A stretch of 51,484 bases of DNA from NCBI GenBank assembly GCA_018970485.1, contig JAGWWH010000008.1, positions 1 to 51,484 of the forward strand. The letters run 5' to 3'. This DNA comes from Pseudomonadota bacterium (GTDB taxonomy: Bacteria > Pseudomonadota > Alphaproteobacteria > Rickettsiales > UBA1997). The notes below the pieces were generated by a model. The model was not told the origin of the DNA and searched no databases. It was given only the letters and a program-made list of their open reading frames with translations. Position numbers and translations under genes: made by a program. Below are positions 7,715 through 15,954 of this stretch, one piece after another (positions within the stretch are counted from its first letter, which is position 1; each line of letters opens with the position of its first letter).

Positions 7715-8749
7715 TTAGAGTTGAGATAAAATTCCTTGTCTAACATCATGCAACTCAGCGTCACTCAAGGGCACAAGGCCATTATTAACTAAGTATCCTT
7801 TTTTGCCGATCGTCTCTTCGCTAATAATTTCTAGAATAAAATCGCGCATTTGCGGCCTTGAATTCAGATTATCTTTTTTGAAATAAACGAAAAGTGGGCG
7901 AGAAAGTTTATACCGCTTAGAAGCAATATTTTCATAGCTCGGGGTTACTCCATCAATTTCCACGGCTTGAATTGTTTGTTTATTTTCAATCAAAAAATTG
8001 AAACCGAAAATTCCAAAAGCATCTGGGTCGTTTTTTATTTTATCGATTATTGCCTGATCGTTTTCGCCTGATTCGATAAACTTCCCGTCTTTTCTAAAAC
8101 TGTGACATTGCTTCTTTCTGGAGAGATAGTCTGGGTAATTTTCGACGAATTCTTTTTTACGAAAACAAACTTCTTCCAACATCAAATCAGCAAAAACTTC
8201 ACGCGTTCCCGAGGTAAGAGGTGGGCCATAAACGAGGATTTTTCTTTTTGGTAAAGAGGCATCGATTTGATCCCAAGTTTGATAAAAATTATTCACCAAT
8301 TTTTTGCTTTTTTTGTCGTAAACTTTTTCAGCTAAAGCCAAGAAAATTTGCTCTTTGGTCAGTTTGATTTTTTTGTTTTTGATGAAGTTACCTACAACGA
8401 TTCCGTCGTAACCAATTTTAATTTCGACGAGTTGTTTAACACCATTATTGCTACAATTTTCCTCCTCTTCTTCTTTGATTGGGCGCGATGCATCAATGAA
8501 ATCTGGAGAATCCAAATTATCTGCCGAACAAAAAGTTTTAAATCCGTTGCTGCTACCAGTTGATTCAACCAAAGGGGTTTTGGTTCTTAAATTTTTGAGA
8601 TCTTGAGAGCGACTAAATTCCTCAGAAACCGCAGCCATAAAAGGTGAAATTGTTGAGGATCCAACGATGTGAAGAGGTCGGTCTTTTGCACTGCAATTTT
8701 GCGTTGCGAGGAGAAATAAAAAAGTCGTGCTGAGAAATTTTTTAAGCAT
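7715..8749 (-). CDS. PstS-like phosphate-binding periplasmic protein
   Basis: Substrate-binding protein of the PstS family. It has a signal peptide (MLKKFLSTTFLFLLATQNCSA), then LHIVGSSTISPFMAAVSEEF, which matches the family phosphate-loop region (GSSTxxP), VESTGSSNGF, DFIDASRPI, and YGPPLTSGTREVF. Length 344 is typical. No pstC, pstA or pstB is nearby; the only partner is the lipoprotein immediately downstream. It might serve an ABC transporter encoded elsewhere or be a stand-alone binding protein. Phosphate specificity is inferred from family only. Confidence 0.85.
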   Translation of the reverse strand: MLKKFLSTTFLFLLATQNCSAKDRPLHIVGSSTISPFMAAVSEEFSRSQDLKNLRTKTPLVESTGSSNGFKTFCSADNLDSPDFIDASRPIKEEEEENCSNNGVKQLVEIKIGYDGIVVGNFIKNKKIKLTKEQIFLALAEKVYDKKSKKLVNNFYQTWDQIDASLPKRKILVYGPPLTSGTREVFADLMLEEVCFRKKEFVENYPDYLSRKKQCHSFRKDGKFIESGENDQAIIDKIKNDPDAFGIFGFNFLIENKQTIQAVEIDGVTPSYENIASKRYKLSRPLFVYFKKDNLNSRPQMRDFILEIISEETIGKKGYLVNNGLVPLSDAELHDVRQGILSQL

Positions 8750-8815
8750 TTTTTTTAAAATTAATTTATTCCTTACTGCGCTCGTGATAAGAAGGAGTAA
8801 GCGTTGTCAGGGGTT

Positions 8816-9238
8816 CTAAGAAAATTTTTCCTTTATTTTGATCATTTCAATACAGGCATTTGCTGCAAATCCGCCTTTGTCTTTTTTTGCCGGATCAGCG
8901 CGCTCTAAGGCTTGCAGTTCGTTTTCTACAGTAAGAATTCCGTTGGCAATTGGCAATTTTGCTTTGATTGCAATATCGTTTAAGCCGCGCGCACTCTCGC
9001 CCGCCACAATATCATAATGAGAAGTTTCGCCACGAATCACACAACCAAGAGCAACGTAACCAGAATATTTTTTACTCTCTTTGCTGAAGGCCACAACCGC
9101 AGGAATTTCAAGCGCTCCTGGCACTGTGATTATCTCAAATTCATAACCAAGTTCAGTGATTTTTTTTGTCGCGCCGGCGAGCAAAAGAGCAGAAATATGT
9201 TGGTAGAAGGTTGCCTGAATGATTAGGATTTTTTTCAT
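8816..9238 (-). CDS. ribH: 6,7-dimethyl-8-ribityllumazine synthase
   Basis: Penultimate step of riboflavin synthesis: condenses the ribityl-aminouracil with dihydroxybutanone phosphate. Seen: a hydrophobic start with the substrate-stacking aromatic in QATFYQHI, TVPGALEIPAVV, and the catalytic His in GCVIRGETSHYDIV, then GILTVENELQALERA. Length 140 matches small icosahedral RibH. No FMN riboswitch fits in the 66-base gap to rsmD. No other rib genes are in the window. Confidence 0.96.
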   Translation of the reverse strand: MKKILIIQATFYQHISALLLAGATKKITELGYEFEIITVPGALEIPAVVAFSKESKKYSGYVALGCVIRGETSHYDIVAGESARGLNDIAIKAKLPIANGILTVENELQALERADPAKKDKGGFAANACIEMIKIKEKFS

Positions 9239-9304
9239 GTTTTTAATTTATTTAGAATTTCTGTTCTCAAATTTTGGATCAGCGGAAATTTTTTGTTCCC
9301 AGTC

Positions 9305-9865
9305 TTATTTTCTTAAAAAACTAAAAGTTGTTAAGCCGTATTTTCTAATCTCGAGTAATTTCAGCGGTGAGAAATTTTGTACCTCTTGCGAAGATTTTGC
9401 CTCAACCACAAGTAAAGTTTTTTCGGAAATAAAATCTTTCTCGATAAGATTTTTAACCATCGGCAAAGGGTCTTGTTCGTAGGGAGGATCTAGGAAGACG
9501 AGATCAAAATCTTTTTTGGATTGATTAAAATTTTTCGCATCCGCACAAATTATTTCACACTCATTCTCAACCTTGAGCAGAGCTACATTTTGATTCAGCA
9601 GCTCTAAATGTTCACGATTATTGTCGACAAAAGTTACGAATTTTGCTCCGCGTGAAAGAGCTTCGAAACCAATGGCACCAGAGCCGCAACACAGATCTAA
9701 AATTTTAGAATCACGTAACTGAAAATTAATTTCTTCGGCAAATTTCCAAAAAGATAAAATATTAAATAAAGTCTCGCGATTCTTGTCTGTTGTGGGACGA
9801 AGCGATTTAATATGATCTGATTTTACTAGATTTCGACCACGAAATTTTCCGGAAATAATGCGCAT
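9305..9865 (-). CDS. rsmD: 16S rRNA (guanine-966-N2)-methyltransferase
   Basis: SAM-dependent methylation of G966 in 16S rRNA. MRIISGKFRGRNL at the N-terminus and RPTTDKNRETLFNIL are RsmD hallmarks. ILDLCCGSGAIGFEALSRGA is the SAM-binding loop and LVFLDPPYEQ carries the DPPY catalytic motif. Length 186 is normal. It lies between pheA and ribH on the same strand. Confidence 0.96.
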   Translation of the reverse strand: MRIISGKFRGRNLVKSDHIKSLRPTTDKNRETLFNILSFWKFAEEINFQLRDSKILDLCCGSGAIGFEALSRGAKFVTFVDNNREHLELLNQNVALLKVENECEIICADAKNFNQSKKDFDLVFLDPPYEQDPLPMVKNLIEKDFISEKTLLVVEAKSSQEVQNFSPLKLLEIRKYGLTTFSFLRK

Positions 9866-9897
9866 TGATGTTTGTTTTAAATGAAGTTTATGCGTGT

Positions 9898-10737
9898 TTA
9901 GAAACGCATTTTATCTGCGTAATAAACCCCGAGCAATTTCACATTTTTAGAAAAAAATCCCAATTCTTCCAAAGCCAAAGAAACATGTTTTTGATTTGGA
10001 TGTCCCTCGATGGAGATAAAAAATTGCGCTTCTTTTGATAAACCGCTCGGAATGTAACTTTCTAACTTTACCAAGCTCACGCCATTTGTCGCAAAGCCGC
10101 CAAGAGCTTTGTATAAAGCACCGGGAATGTTACGAATCGTAAATAAAAGCGCGGTGATTACTGGAGCGATTTTTGGATCAACTTCTTTTGAGTCTTTCGA
10201 AATCACCACAAAAACCGTCACATTATCACCACCGGAATCTTGCAAATTTTCTTTGATGATTTCGAGGCCGTAGAGATCTGCAGCCATTTTTGAACAAATT
10301 GCTGCTTTATTTTTTTCGCCATTCGCAGCGATGAATTTTGCAGCCTCGGCGGTATTGGAAAATTCAACAATTTTTGTTTTGAGTTGACGTAAATTATTCT
10401 GACATTGCATCAAAGCTTGTGGGTGAGACAAAACCTCTTTTATCTCCTCAAGCCTTGCGCCTTTTATCGCGGCGAGGTTGTGTGAAATCGGAAAAAAATG
10501 TTCTGCAACGATCGAAACTCGATATTTTTGTAGTAAGTTGTGAATTTCCGAAACGCGTCCGGCGTAGGAATTCTCTAGCGGGATCATACCAAACTCAGCT
10601 TCGCCATTTTCAACTGCAGCAAAAACATCAGAGAAAGTTGGAAAATCTTTTGCTTCAAAATCTCCATAAAATTTTTGACAAGCGAGGTTTGAGTTCGCGC
10701 CAAACGTGCCTTGGAAGGCGATTATTTTTTTGGTCAT
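9898..10737 (-). CDS. pheA: prephenate dehydratase
   Basis: Converts prephenate to phenylpyruvate in phenylalanine synthesis. The N-terminal PDT domain (about 1-185) begins IIAFQGTFGANSNLAC and includes GMIPLENSYAGRV and VLSHPQALMQC. The C-terminal ACT regulatory domain starts at RNIPGALYKALGGFA and contains KLESYIPSG. ATG 10737 is chosen because the 36 residues upstream in frame look like noise over a promoter region. The usual catalytic-site T-R-F triplet reads T-V-F here (DNVTVFVVI), so the conserved Arg is absent. It diverges from DAHP synthase, so two aromatic-pathway genes share one intergenic region. Confidence 0.93.
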   Translation of the reverse strand: MTKKIIAFQGTFGANSNLACQKFYGDFEAKDFPTFSDVFAAVENGEAEFGMIPLENSYAGRVSEIHNLLQKYRVSIVAEHFFPISHNLAAIKGARLEEIKEVLSHPQALMQCQNNLRQLKTKIVEFSNTAEAAKFIAANGEKNKAAICSKMAADLYGLEIIKENLQDSGGDNVTVFVVISKDSKEVDPKIAPVITALLFTIRNIPGALYKALGGFATNGVSLVKLESYIPSGLSKEAQFFISIEGHPNQKHVSLALEELGFFSKNVKLLGVYYADKMRF

Positions 10738-10741
10738 GCAA

Positions 10742-10770
10742 TTGACATTGTTTAATTGAATCTCGATGAT
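10742..10770 (+). promoter_or_regulatory. possible promoter for DAHP synthase
   Basis: TTGACA at 10742-10747 and GATGAT at 10765-10770 with a 17-base spacer lie in the 74-base divergent gap between pheA and the DAHP synthase gene. The -35 is consensus and the -10 matches four of six. The site could serve both aromatic genes by overlap, but no operator or leader peptide was recognised. Confidence 0.4.
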
Positions 10771-10811
10771 CCTCGTCAAGTCCGCTAAAATCAACAGTTC
10801 ACAAGCTACCA

Positions 10812-12170
10812 ATGCAAAAAGAATGGCAAAAAAAATGGACTCCAAATTCTTGGAGAAATCTTCCGATTAAACAACAGCCTAGCTACGAAAACAAAGCGCA
10901 GTTGAAGCAAACAGAAAATCAACTCGCCAATTTTCCGCCGCTGGTTTCGATTGATGAAATTGAAAAATTAAAAGCAGAATTGGCGCAAGTTTCTCGCGGT
11001 GAAGCCTTTCTACTGCAAGGCGGAGACTGCGCTGAAAGCTTCGGAGAATTTTCTCACGACAATCTCAAAAGTTTTTTCCGCACCGTAATGCAAATGACGA
11101 TTGCCTTGATGTACGGCCTTAAAAAGCCGATCGTTAAAGTTGGTCGCGTTGCTGGGCAATATGCTAAACCAAGATCTCTTGATGAAGAAACAATCGACGG
11201 AGTCTCTCTTCCCGCCTATCGCGGCGACATCATCAATGCGATCGAGTTTGAAAAAAATGCCCGAATTGCCAATCCGCAACGTCTAATCGAATCTTATTTT
11301 CACTCCGCCGCATCCCTAAATTACCTACGCTCTCTGGCTCTTGGCGGTTACGGAAATTTGGAAAAAGTAAATAAATGGAACGAAGAATTTTCGCACAGCT
11401 TAACCAGCAAAAAAAATACCGAAATCTTGATTAACAAAATCAATGAGAACCTAGATTTTATGCAGGCTTGCGGCATTAACTCAAAGAATCTTCCTCAGCT
11501 TACAACCGCGAGTTTTTTTACTTCGCACGAAGCACTTTTACTTAACTACGAAGAAGCTTTTACGCGTAAAAATAAAGATAGTGGCAAGTTCTACGACCTC
11601 AGCGCTCACATGCTTTGGATCGGTGATCGCACTCGCAATCCAAACGAAGCTCACGTCGAATTTATGCGCGGAATTTCCAATCCAATCGCCTTCAAGGTTG
11701 GGCCTTCGATTAACAAAGATGATTTGTTGAGATTGCTCGAAATCCTGAATCCTGAAAACGAACCAGGCCGGATAAATTTAATCTCACGCATGGGCGCTTC
11801 TAAAGTTGAAGAGCTTTTACCAACTTTAGTTAAAGCCGTAAAAGATGCCGGCGCTTCTGTTGTCTGGTCTTGCGATCCAATGCATGGCAACACAATCAAA
11901 TCTTCGACCAACTACAAAACGCGTAAATTTGACGATATTTTGAGCGAGATAAAATCGTTCTTCGCTGTGCATCAAGCTCTTGGAACCTACGCCGGCGGCG
12001 TGCATTTCGAAATGACTGGTCAAGACGTAACTGAATGCCTCGGCGGCAATCAAAAAATATCTGAGCTAAACTTACAGGATCGCTACCACACTCACTGCGA
12101 CCCAAGATTAAATGCATCTCAAAGCGTCGAATTAGCTTTCATGATCGCGCAAGAATTAAGTGGAAAATAA
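10812..12170 (+). CDS. 3-deoxy-7-phosphoheptulonate synthase, class II
   Basis: First enzyme of the shikimate pathway, condensing phosphoenolpyruvate with erythrose 4-phosphate. This is the plant/mycobacterial-type class II enzyme: WTPNSWRNLPIKQQP, LLQGGDCAESF (metal-ligand Cys), VGRVAGQYAKPRS, LPAYRGDIIN, MLWIGDRTRNP, WSCDPMHGNT and GGVHFEMTGQDVTECLGG. Length 452 is standard. ATG 10812 gives the expected N-terminus. era begins two bases after its stop. Any aromatic feedback regulation cannot be read from sequence alone. Confidence 0.97.
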   Translation: MQKEWQKKWTPNSWRNLPIKQQPSYENKAQLKQTENQLANFPPLVSIDEIEKLKAELAQVSRGEAFLLQGGDCAESFGEFSHDNLKSFFRTVMQMTIALMYGLKKPIVKVGRVAGQYAKPRSLDEETIDGVSLPAYRGDIINAIEFEKNARIANPQRLIESYFHSAASLNYLRSLALGGYGNLEKVNKWNEEFSHSLTSKKNTEILINKINENLDFMQACGINSKNLPQLTTASFFTSHEALLLNYEEAFTRKNKDSGKFYDLSAHMLWIGDRTRNPNEAHVEFMRGISNPIAFKVGPSINKDDLLRLLEILNPENEPGRINLISRMGASKVEELLPTLVKAVKDAGASVVWSCDPMHGNTIKSSTNYKTRKFDDILSEIKSFFAVHQALGTYAGGVHFEMTGQDVTECLGGNQKISELNLQDRYHTHCDPRLNASQSVELAFMIAQELSGK

Positions 12171-12172
12171 TC

Positions 12173-13075
12173 ATGAAAAAACACGGAACGATCGCCATCG
12201 TCGGCGCGCCTAACGCAGGCAAATCAACACTTACCAACGCTCTACTTGGACAAAAACTTTCCATCGTTTCGCCGAAAGTTCAGACCACGCGTAACTCAAT
12301 TCGCGCCATCGTTATTGAGAAAGAAACACAAATGATCGTGATCGACACGCCGGGAATTTTTATTCCGCGCGACGATAAAATTTTGGAACGCATCATCGTT
12401 AAATCCGCATGGCAAGCACTTCGCGATGCCGATCACATTTTATTTCTTGTTGATGCCGCAGTTGGAATGAATCGTGAAAATCTGCGCATTATTGAAGATC
12501 TGCGCAAAGAAAATTTACCGATGACTGTCGTTATAAATAAAATCGATGCGGTCAGAAAATCTTTAATACTCGAAAGCTTTGCGAAGCTTTCAGATCTTGG
12601 CGTTGAAGACATTTTACCAATCTCCGCTTTAAACAATGACGGCGTCGATAAACTAAAAATTTTCCTGAGCGAAAAATGTGTGAATCCGGAGTGGATTTAT
12701 GACGAAGATCAAATCACCGATGCGCCAATGCGCTTCATCGCTTCTGAACTAACGCGCGAAAAACTTTTTCTGAAGTTAAATCAAGAACTGCCCTACTCTC
12801 TCACGGTCAAAACCGATAGTTACGATGTTTTAGACAACGGCCAAATCAAAATTCGTCAGACGATTTACGTCACCAAAGAAAGTCAAAAAAGTATCGTTGT
12901 CGGCAAGAAAGGTTCGATGATTAAAGAAGTCGGCGAAGAATCACGCAAAGACATGGCAAAAATCGCCGGCGCGAAAGTGCATTTATTTTTGTTCGTGAAG
13001 GTGAAAGAAGGCTGGATGAATGATGTCGAGAGCTACGAGATTATGGATATCGAGAAGATGCCGAAGGGGAAGTAG
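12173..13075 (+). CDS. era: GTPase Era
   Basis: Essential GTPase that binds the 3' end of 16S rRNA during small-subunit assembly. The G domain shows G1 GAPNAGKSTL, G3 DTPGIF and G4 NKID. The C-terminal KH domain carries VVGKKGSMIKEVGEESR with its GxxG loop. Length 300 is typical. It starts two bases after DAHP synthase. Its 3' side leads into a dense block of dispersed palindromes and the GIY-YIG gene. Confidence 0.97.
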   Translation: MKKHGTIAIVGAPNAGKSTLTNALLGQKLSIVSPKVQTTRNSIRAIVIEKETQMIVIDTPGIFIPRDDKILERIIVKSAWQALRDADHILFLVDAAVGMNRENLRIIEDLRKENLPMTVVINKIDAVRKSLILESFAKLSDLGVEDILPISALNNDGVDKLKIFLSEKCVNPEWIYDEDQITDAPMRFIASELTREKLFLKLNQELPYSLTVKTDSYDVLDNGQIKIRQTIYVTKESQKSIVVGKKGSMIKEVGEESRKDMAKIAGAKVHLFLFVKVKEGWMNDVESYEIMDIEKMPKGK

Positions 13076-13097
13076 CTTTCTACACCCTCTCTAAGAA

Positions 13098-13243
13098 GTC
13101 ATACTGAGAAGCCCGTCCTGAGATTGTCGAACGGAAGCATGATCTTTTAACCCCGATAACCCACCCTTCGACAAGCTCAGGGTGACATCGAGTCATTTTT
13201 TCGAGGATGACATCGAGTCGTGCTGAGCTTGTCGAAGCATGAC
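13098..13243. repeat. dispersed palindromic repeat cluster after era
   Basis: Several copies of one repeat family: a degenerate copy at 13098-13142, a perfect CACCC-TTCGACAAGCTCA-GGGTG hairpin at about 13162-13184, and a GTCGTGCTGAGCTTGTCGAAGCATGAC hairpin ending at 13243, with linkers carrying ACATCGAGTC. Both orientations occur. These sequences separate era from the GIY-YIG gene and recur on its other side. Confidence 0.9.
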
Positions 13244-13266
13244 GCACCACAACCTCCAGACCAACC

Positions 13267-13575
13267 ATGTTCGTCTACATACTAGAATGCTCTGACGGTA
13301 GCTATTACGTCGGAGTTACAAATGATGTCGAGAGAAGAGTCGCAGAGCACAATGAAGGGCGCGATCAGAAAAGTTACACTCACAATAAAAGACCAGTTTC
13401 GCTAAAATTTTGCGAAAGTTTTGATGATCCGCTTCAGACGATTGAATTTGAAAAAAGATTGAAGGGTTGGAGTAGAAAAAAGAAAGAGGCGCTGTTTAGA
13501 AAAGATTGGGAAGAGATTAGAAAATTGGCTAAAAATTATTCGTCAAAACAACACCCTTCGACAAGCTCAGGGTGA
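13267..13575 (+). CDS. GIY-YIG nuclease family protein (UPF0213-like)
   Basis: A 102-residue single-domain GIY-YIG protein. FVYILECSDGSYYVGVTND contains the YIL...YVG core, followed by the Arg helix VERRVAEHNEG and a conserved Glu in TIEFEKRLKGWSRKKKEAL. The last seven residues, HPSTSSG, and the stop codon are encoded by the downstream palindrome, so the gene's end has been captured by the repeat. It is flanked on both sides by the same repeat family. The family is small and widespread and its biological role is unsettled; a DNA-nicking role in repeat movement is only inferred from this arrangement. Confidence 0.9.
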   Translation: MFVYILECSDGSYYVGVTNDVERRVAEHNEGRDQKSYTHNKRPVSLKFCESFDDPLQTIEFEKRLKGWSRKKKEALFRKDWEEIRKLAKNYSSKQHPSTSSG

Positions 13576-13644
13576 CATCGAGTCATGTTTTGGAAAAGCT
13601 CAGGGTGACAAAATCGAGTCATGCTGAGCCCGTCGAAGCATGGC
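13552..13644. repeat. dispersed palindromic repeat cluster after the GIY-YIG gene
   Basis: A perfect hairpin at 13552-13574 (CACCC-TTCGACAAGCTCA-GGGTG) overlaps the end of the GIY-YIG reading frame. It is followed by ACATCGAGTC, a damaged copy around 13586-13609, and a GTCATGCTGAGCCCGTCGAAGCATGGC copy at about 13619-13644. The family is the same as at 13098-13243, 15890-15939, 38440-38506 and 48743-48800. Confidence 0.92.
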
Positions 13645-13660
13645 GCTCCACGCACTCAAA

Positions 13661-14977
13661 CTAATATTTCAAAAACTTAGAAACCGGACGATCGATCACT
13701 TCAAACTTGCCATTACCAACTTGCAATACCGCCAAGTTTCTTTGCACCAAGCCGTTTGGCAAAAAGCGGAAGGTTCCGTCGATTCCGTCAAAGCCGTTAA
13801 TTGGAGGATTTTCGTATTTTATAAAATCTGAAATTGTTGGCGCTTTTAATCTTCCGCGACGATTTGCGAGTTCGATTGCTACTGCGGTTAAGTCGTAAAC
13901 AAGCGAGGTAATTCTTGGCGGAAATTTGTTAAAACTTTGGTAATAAGTGCGTTCAAAATTTTGAAAGCGATCATTCTCTGGAGCGGGAAACCAAGCTCCT
14001 AAAAGATTTGTATCATTCAAAGTTGCAACATCGTCCCACTGATTAGTTCCGATAAGCTGAAAGTCGCGCTCATCCTTATTTAATTTCTTCAAGGCGGCAG
14101 CAACTTTTGACAACATTTTTCCTGATTCTGGAACGAAAATTATTTGCGGATAAATCTTATCCATATCTCCAACTACAATGTCTTTTTTGATCTTATCTTT
14201 TCCTTGGGTTAAGTGGGTCGGCAGGGTGAAAGAGTTGATCACGCGCTCTACTACTTTATCAATATTGAGGCCGTTAGTTTCATAAAATTCTGAGGTAATC
14301 ATAGTGCCATCGCGATCACGAACTATGCGACTAAATAGACTCGAAATTGTACGGCCGTAATTATTGTTGGGAGCGATTGTAGCGAAGTTAATTTTACCCT
14401 GATCAATTGCATATTCAGTAATTCTATCAATTTGCGCTTCTGGTAAAATTCCTGCCAAAAAAACTCCACCCTCAGAATTAATTTTTCCAATCAGCTCCTG
14501 ATTGTTAGAAAGTGAGATCATGGTGATTCCGTTACTCTTCGCTTCTTTTTCAATCGCCGGAATTGCTTGACTAAAAATCGGACCAATCACGATTTTAATT
14601 TTGCGATCCACTATTTGCTTAAAAGCCTCTTCCGACTCGTGAGCGGTTTCTTTTGAATCAATTAAAACTAGCTCGATTACGTGATTGTGATCATTGTCAA
14701 AAACCGAGATGCTTGCAGCGTTAAAAAGGCTCCAGCCCAAATCTTTGAACTTGCCCGAAAATGGTAAAAATAATGCGACCTCGGTCTTCTTCTCGTTAAC
14801 TTTTAAGGTCTGTAAGTTTTTTGATTCAAATTGATCGTGAGTTGGGGCTGGAACTTTTTCATCTAGAATTTCTGGTGCTTTAAAAACAGCGGTGAGAGGC
14901 TTCTGCTCTATCTTCTGAGTTACCGATTGACAGCCAAAAAGAAACAAAACTAGAAGCGACAGCGAGAGTTTTTTCAT
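13661..14977 (-). CDS. LpoA/YraM-like periplasmic lipoprotein
   Basis: Lipoprotein with a clear signal (MKKLSLSLLVLFLFGC, lipobox LFGC, Cys 16) and a periplasmic-binding-protein type I fold. EVALFLPFSGKFKDLGWSLF, VLIDSKET, IKIVIGPIFSQAIPAIEKEA and INFATIAPNNNYGR fit the LivK-like/LppC group. In E. coli the related LpoA activates penicillin-binding protein 1A and lies divergently next to rsmI. The same divergent arrangement with rsmI here supports the assignment. At 438 residues it corresponds to the C-terminal binding-fold part of LpoA and lacks its TPR-like N-terminal half. A peptidoglycan role is therefore inferred from context. Confidence 0.8.
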   Translation of the reverse strand: MKKLSLSLLVLFLFGCQSVTQKIEQKPLTAVFKAPEILDEKVPAPTHDQFESKNLQTLKVNEKKTEVALFLPFSGKFKDLGWSLFNAASISVFDNDHNHVIELVLIDSKETAHESEEAFKQIVDRKIKIVIGPIFSQAIPAIEKEAKSNGITMISLSNNQELIGKINSEGGVFLAGILPEAQIDRITEYAIDQGKINFATIAPNNNYGRTISSLFSRIVRDRDGTMITSEFYETNGLNIDKVVERVINSFTLPTHLTQGKDKIKKDIVVGDMDKIYPQIIFVPESGKMLSKVAAALKKLNKDERDFQLIGTNQWDDVATLNDTNLLGAWFPAPENDRFQNFERTYYQSFNKFPPRITSLVYDLTAVAIELANRRGRLKAPTISDFIKYENPPINGFDGIDGTFRFLPNGLVQRNLAVLQVGNGKFEVIDRPVSKFLKY

Positions 14978-15007
14978 AAATTTTCAGTAAGGAATTATTC
15001 AAATAAA

Positions 15008-15880
15008 ATGTTCGATCTTTCACAGAAAACTCAAGCGATAAAACTCGAATCTGCGCTCTATGTCGTGGCTACGCCAATCGGCAATCTAGGTGATATCACC
15101 TTGCGTGCATTACAAATTTTAGCGTCGGTAGATTTTGTGATTTGTGAAGATACGCGCATTTCTTTACGACTCCTCGAGGCCTACAAAATCAAGGAGAAAA
15201 AGATGTTAATTTACAATGATCACTCTGAAGAAAAAGCGCGCGAAAATATTCTTCGCCTTCTGATTGAAAAAAAATCTCTCGCTTTAATTTCTGACGCCGG
15301 AACCCCGCTAATTTCCGACCCTGGCTACAAATTAATAAGTTATTTACGCACTTACGATCAAAGAATTATTCCACTTCCCGGCCCGTCTTCTCTGACTTCA
15401 GCTCTTTGTGCCTCAGGCTTACCTTGTGATAATTTTTTATTTCTTGGCTTTCTTCCAACGACCAGAATCGCGCAAAAAAACTTACTTAAATCTCTGCCGA
15501 CAAATTTCACTTTTGCTTTTTTTGAATCAGCAAATCGCGTGACGGAAACTCTGGAATCAATTTCAGAAACACTTGGTGAGCGCAGAGTTTGCGCGGCACG
15601 AGAGCTTACTAAAATTCACGAAGAAATCGTTACTCACGAAATAAAAACTCTACAAAAATTTTTCGAAACAAACCCTGAAAAGCTCCGCGGTGAATTTGTA
15701 ATCATTGTCGAAAAAGCAAAAAAAGATGAGAGAAAAATCTCTGAAGAAAATTTACAAAAGGAAATAAAAGCTGCGATTTTGGCCGGTGAAAGCATTAAAG
15801 ATCTGTCACAAAATCTGGCCGATATTTACGGAATTCACAAAAAAGAAATTTATCAATTAGCCCTAAAACTAACTAAGTAG
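15008..15880 (+). CDS. rsmI: 16S rRNA 2'-O-ribose C1402 methyltransferase
   Basis: Methylates the ribose of C1402 in the decoding centre. LYVVATPIGNLGDITLRAL at the start is the family signature, followed by VICEDTR, ISDAGTPLISDPG, LPGPSSLTSALCASGLP and ELTKIHEE. The C-terminal tail (about 235-290) is Lys-rich with a small helical domain. Length 290 is normal. It diverges from the LpoA-like gene with 30 bases between the starts, so the two promoters must overlap. Confidence 0.96.
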   Translation: MFDLSQKTQAIKLESALYVVATPIGNLGDITLRALQILASVDFVICEDTRISLRLLEAYKIKEKKMLIYNDHSEEKARENILRLLIEKKSLALISDAGTPLISDPGYKLISYLRTYDQRIIPLPGPSSLTSALCASGLPCDNFLFLGFLPTTRIAQKNLLKSLPTNFTFAFFESANRVTETLESISETLGERRVCAARELTKIHEEIVTHEIKTLQKFFETNPEKLRGEFVIIVEKAKKDERKISEENLQKEIKAAILAGESIKDLSQNLADIYGIHKKEIYQLALKLTK

Positions 15881-15889
15881 TCATGAAGC

Positions 15890-15939
15890 TGTCGAGGCAT
15901 GGCGGATCTCCGTCACCCTTCGACAGGCTCAGAGCGACT
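15890..15939. repeat. degenerate dispersed palindrome between rsmI and gamma-carbonic anhydrase
   Basis: Two half-decayed copies: GTCATGAAGCTGTCGAGGCATGGC at about 15890-15913 overlapping GTCACCCTTCGACAGGCTCAGAGCGAC at about 15912-15938. The second lacks a clean right arm. It sits between two co-directional genes, as do the other copies. Confidence 0.75.
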
Positions 15940-15954
15940 CAATAAATACACAAA

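Noticed and set aside
9239-9304. An FMN riboswitch in front of ribH
   Set aside because: The gap is 66 bases and shows none of the conserved FMN aptamer segments.
13162-13184. Palindromes around the GIY-YIG gene as a CRISPR array
   Set aside because: Copies are self-complementary, irregularly spaced, in both orientations and without equal-length spacers; there are no cas genes.
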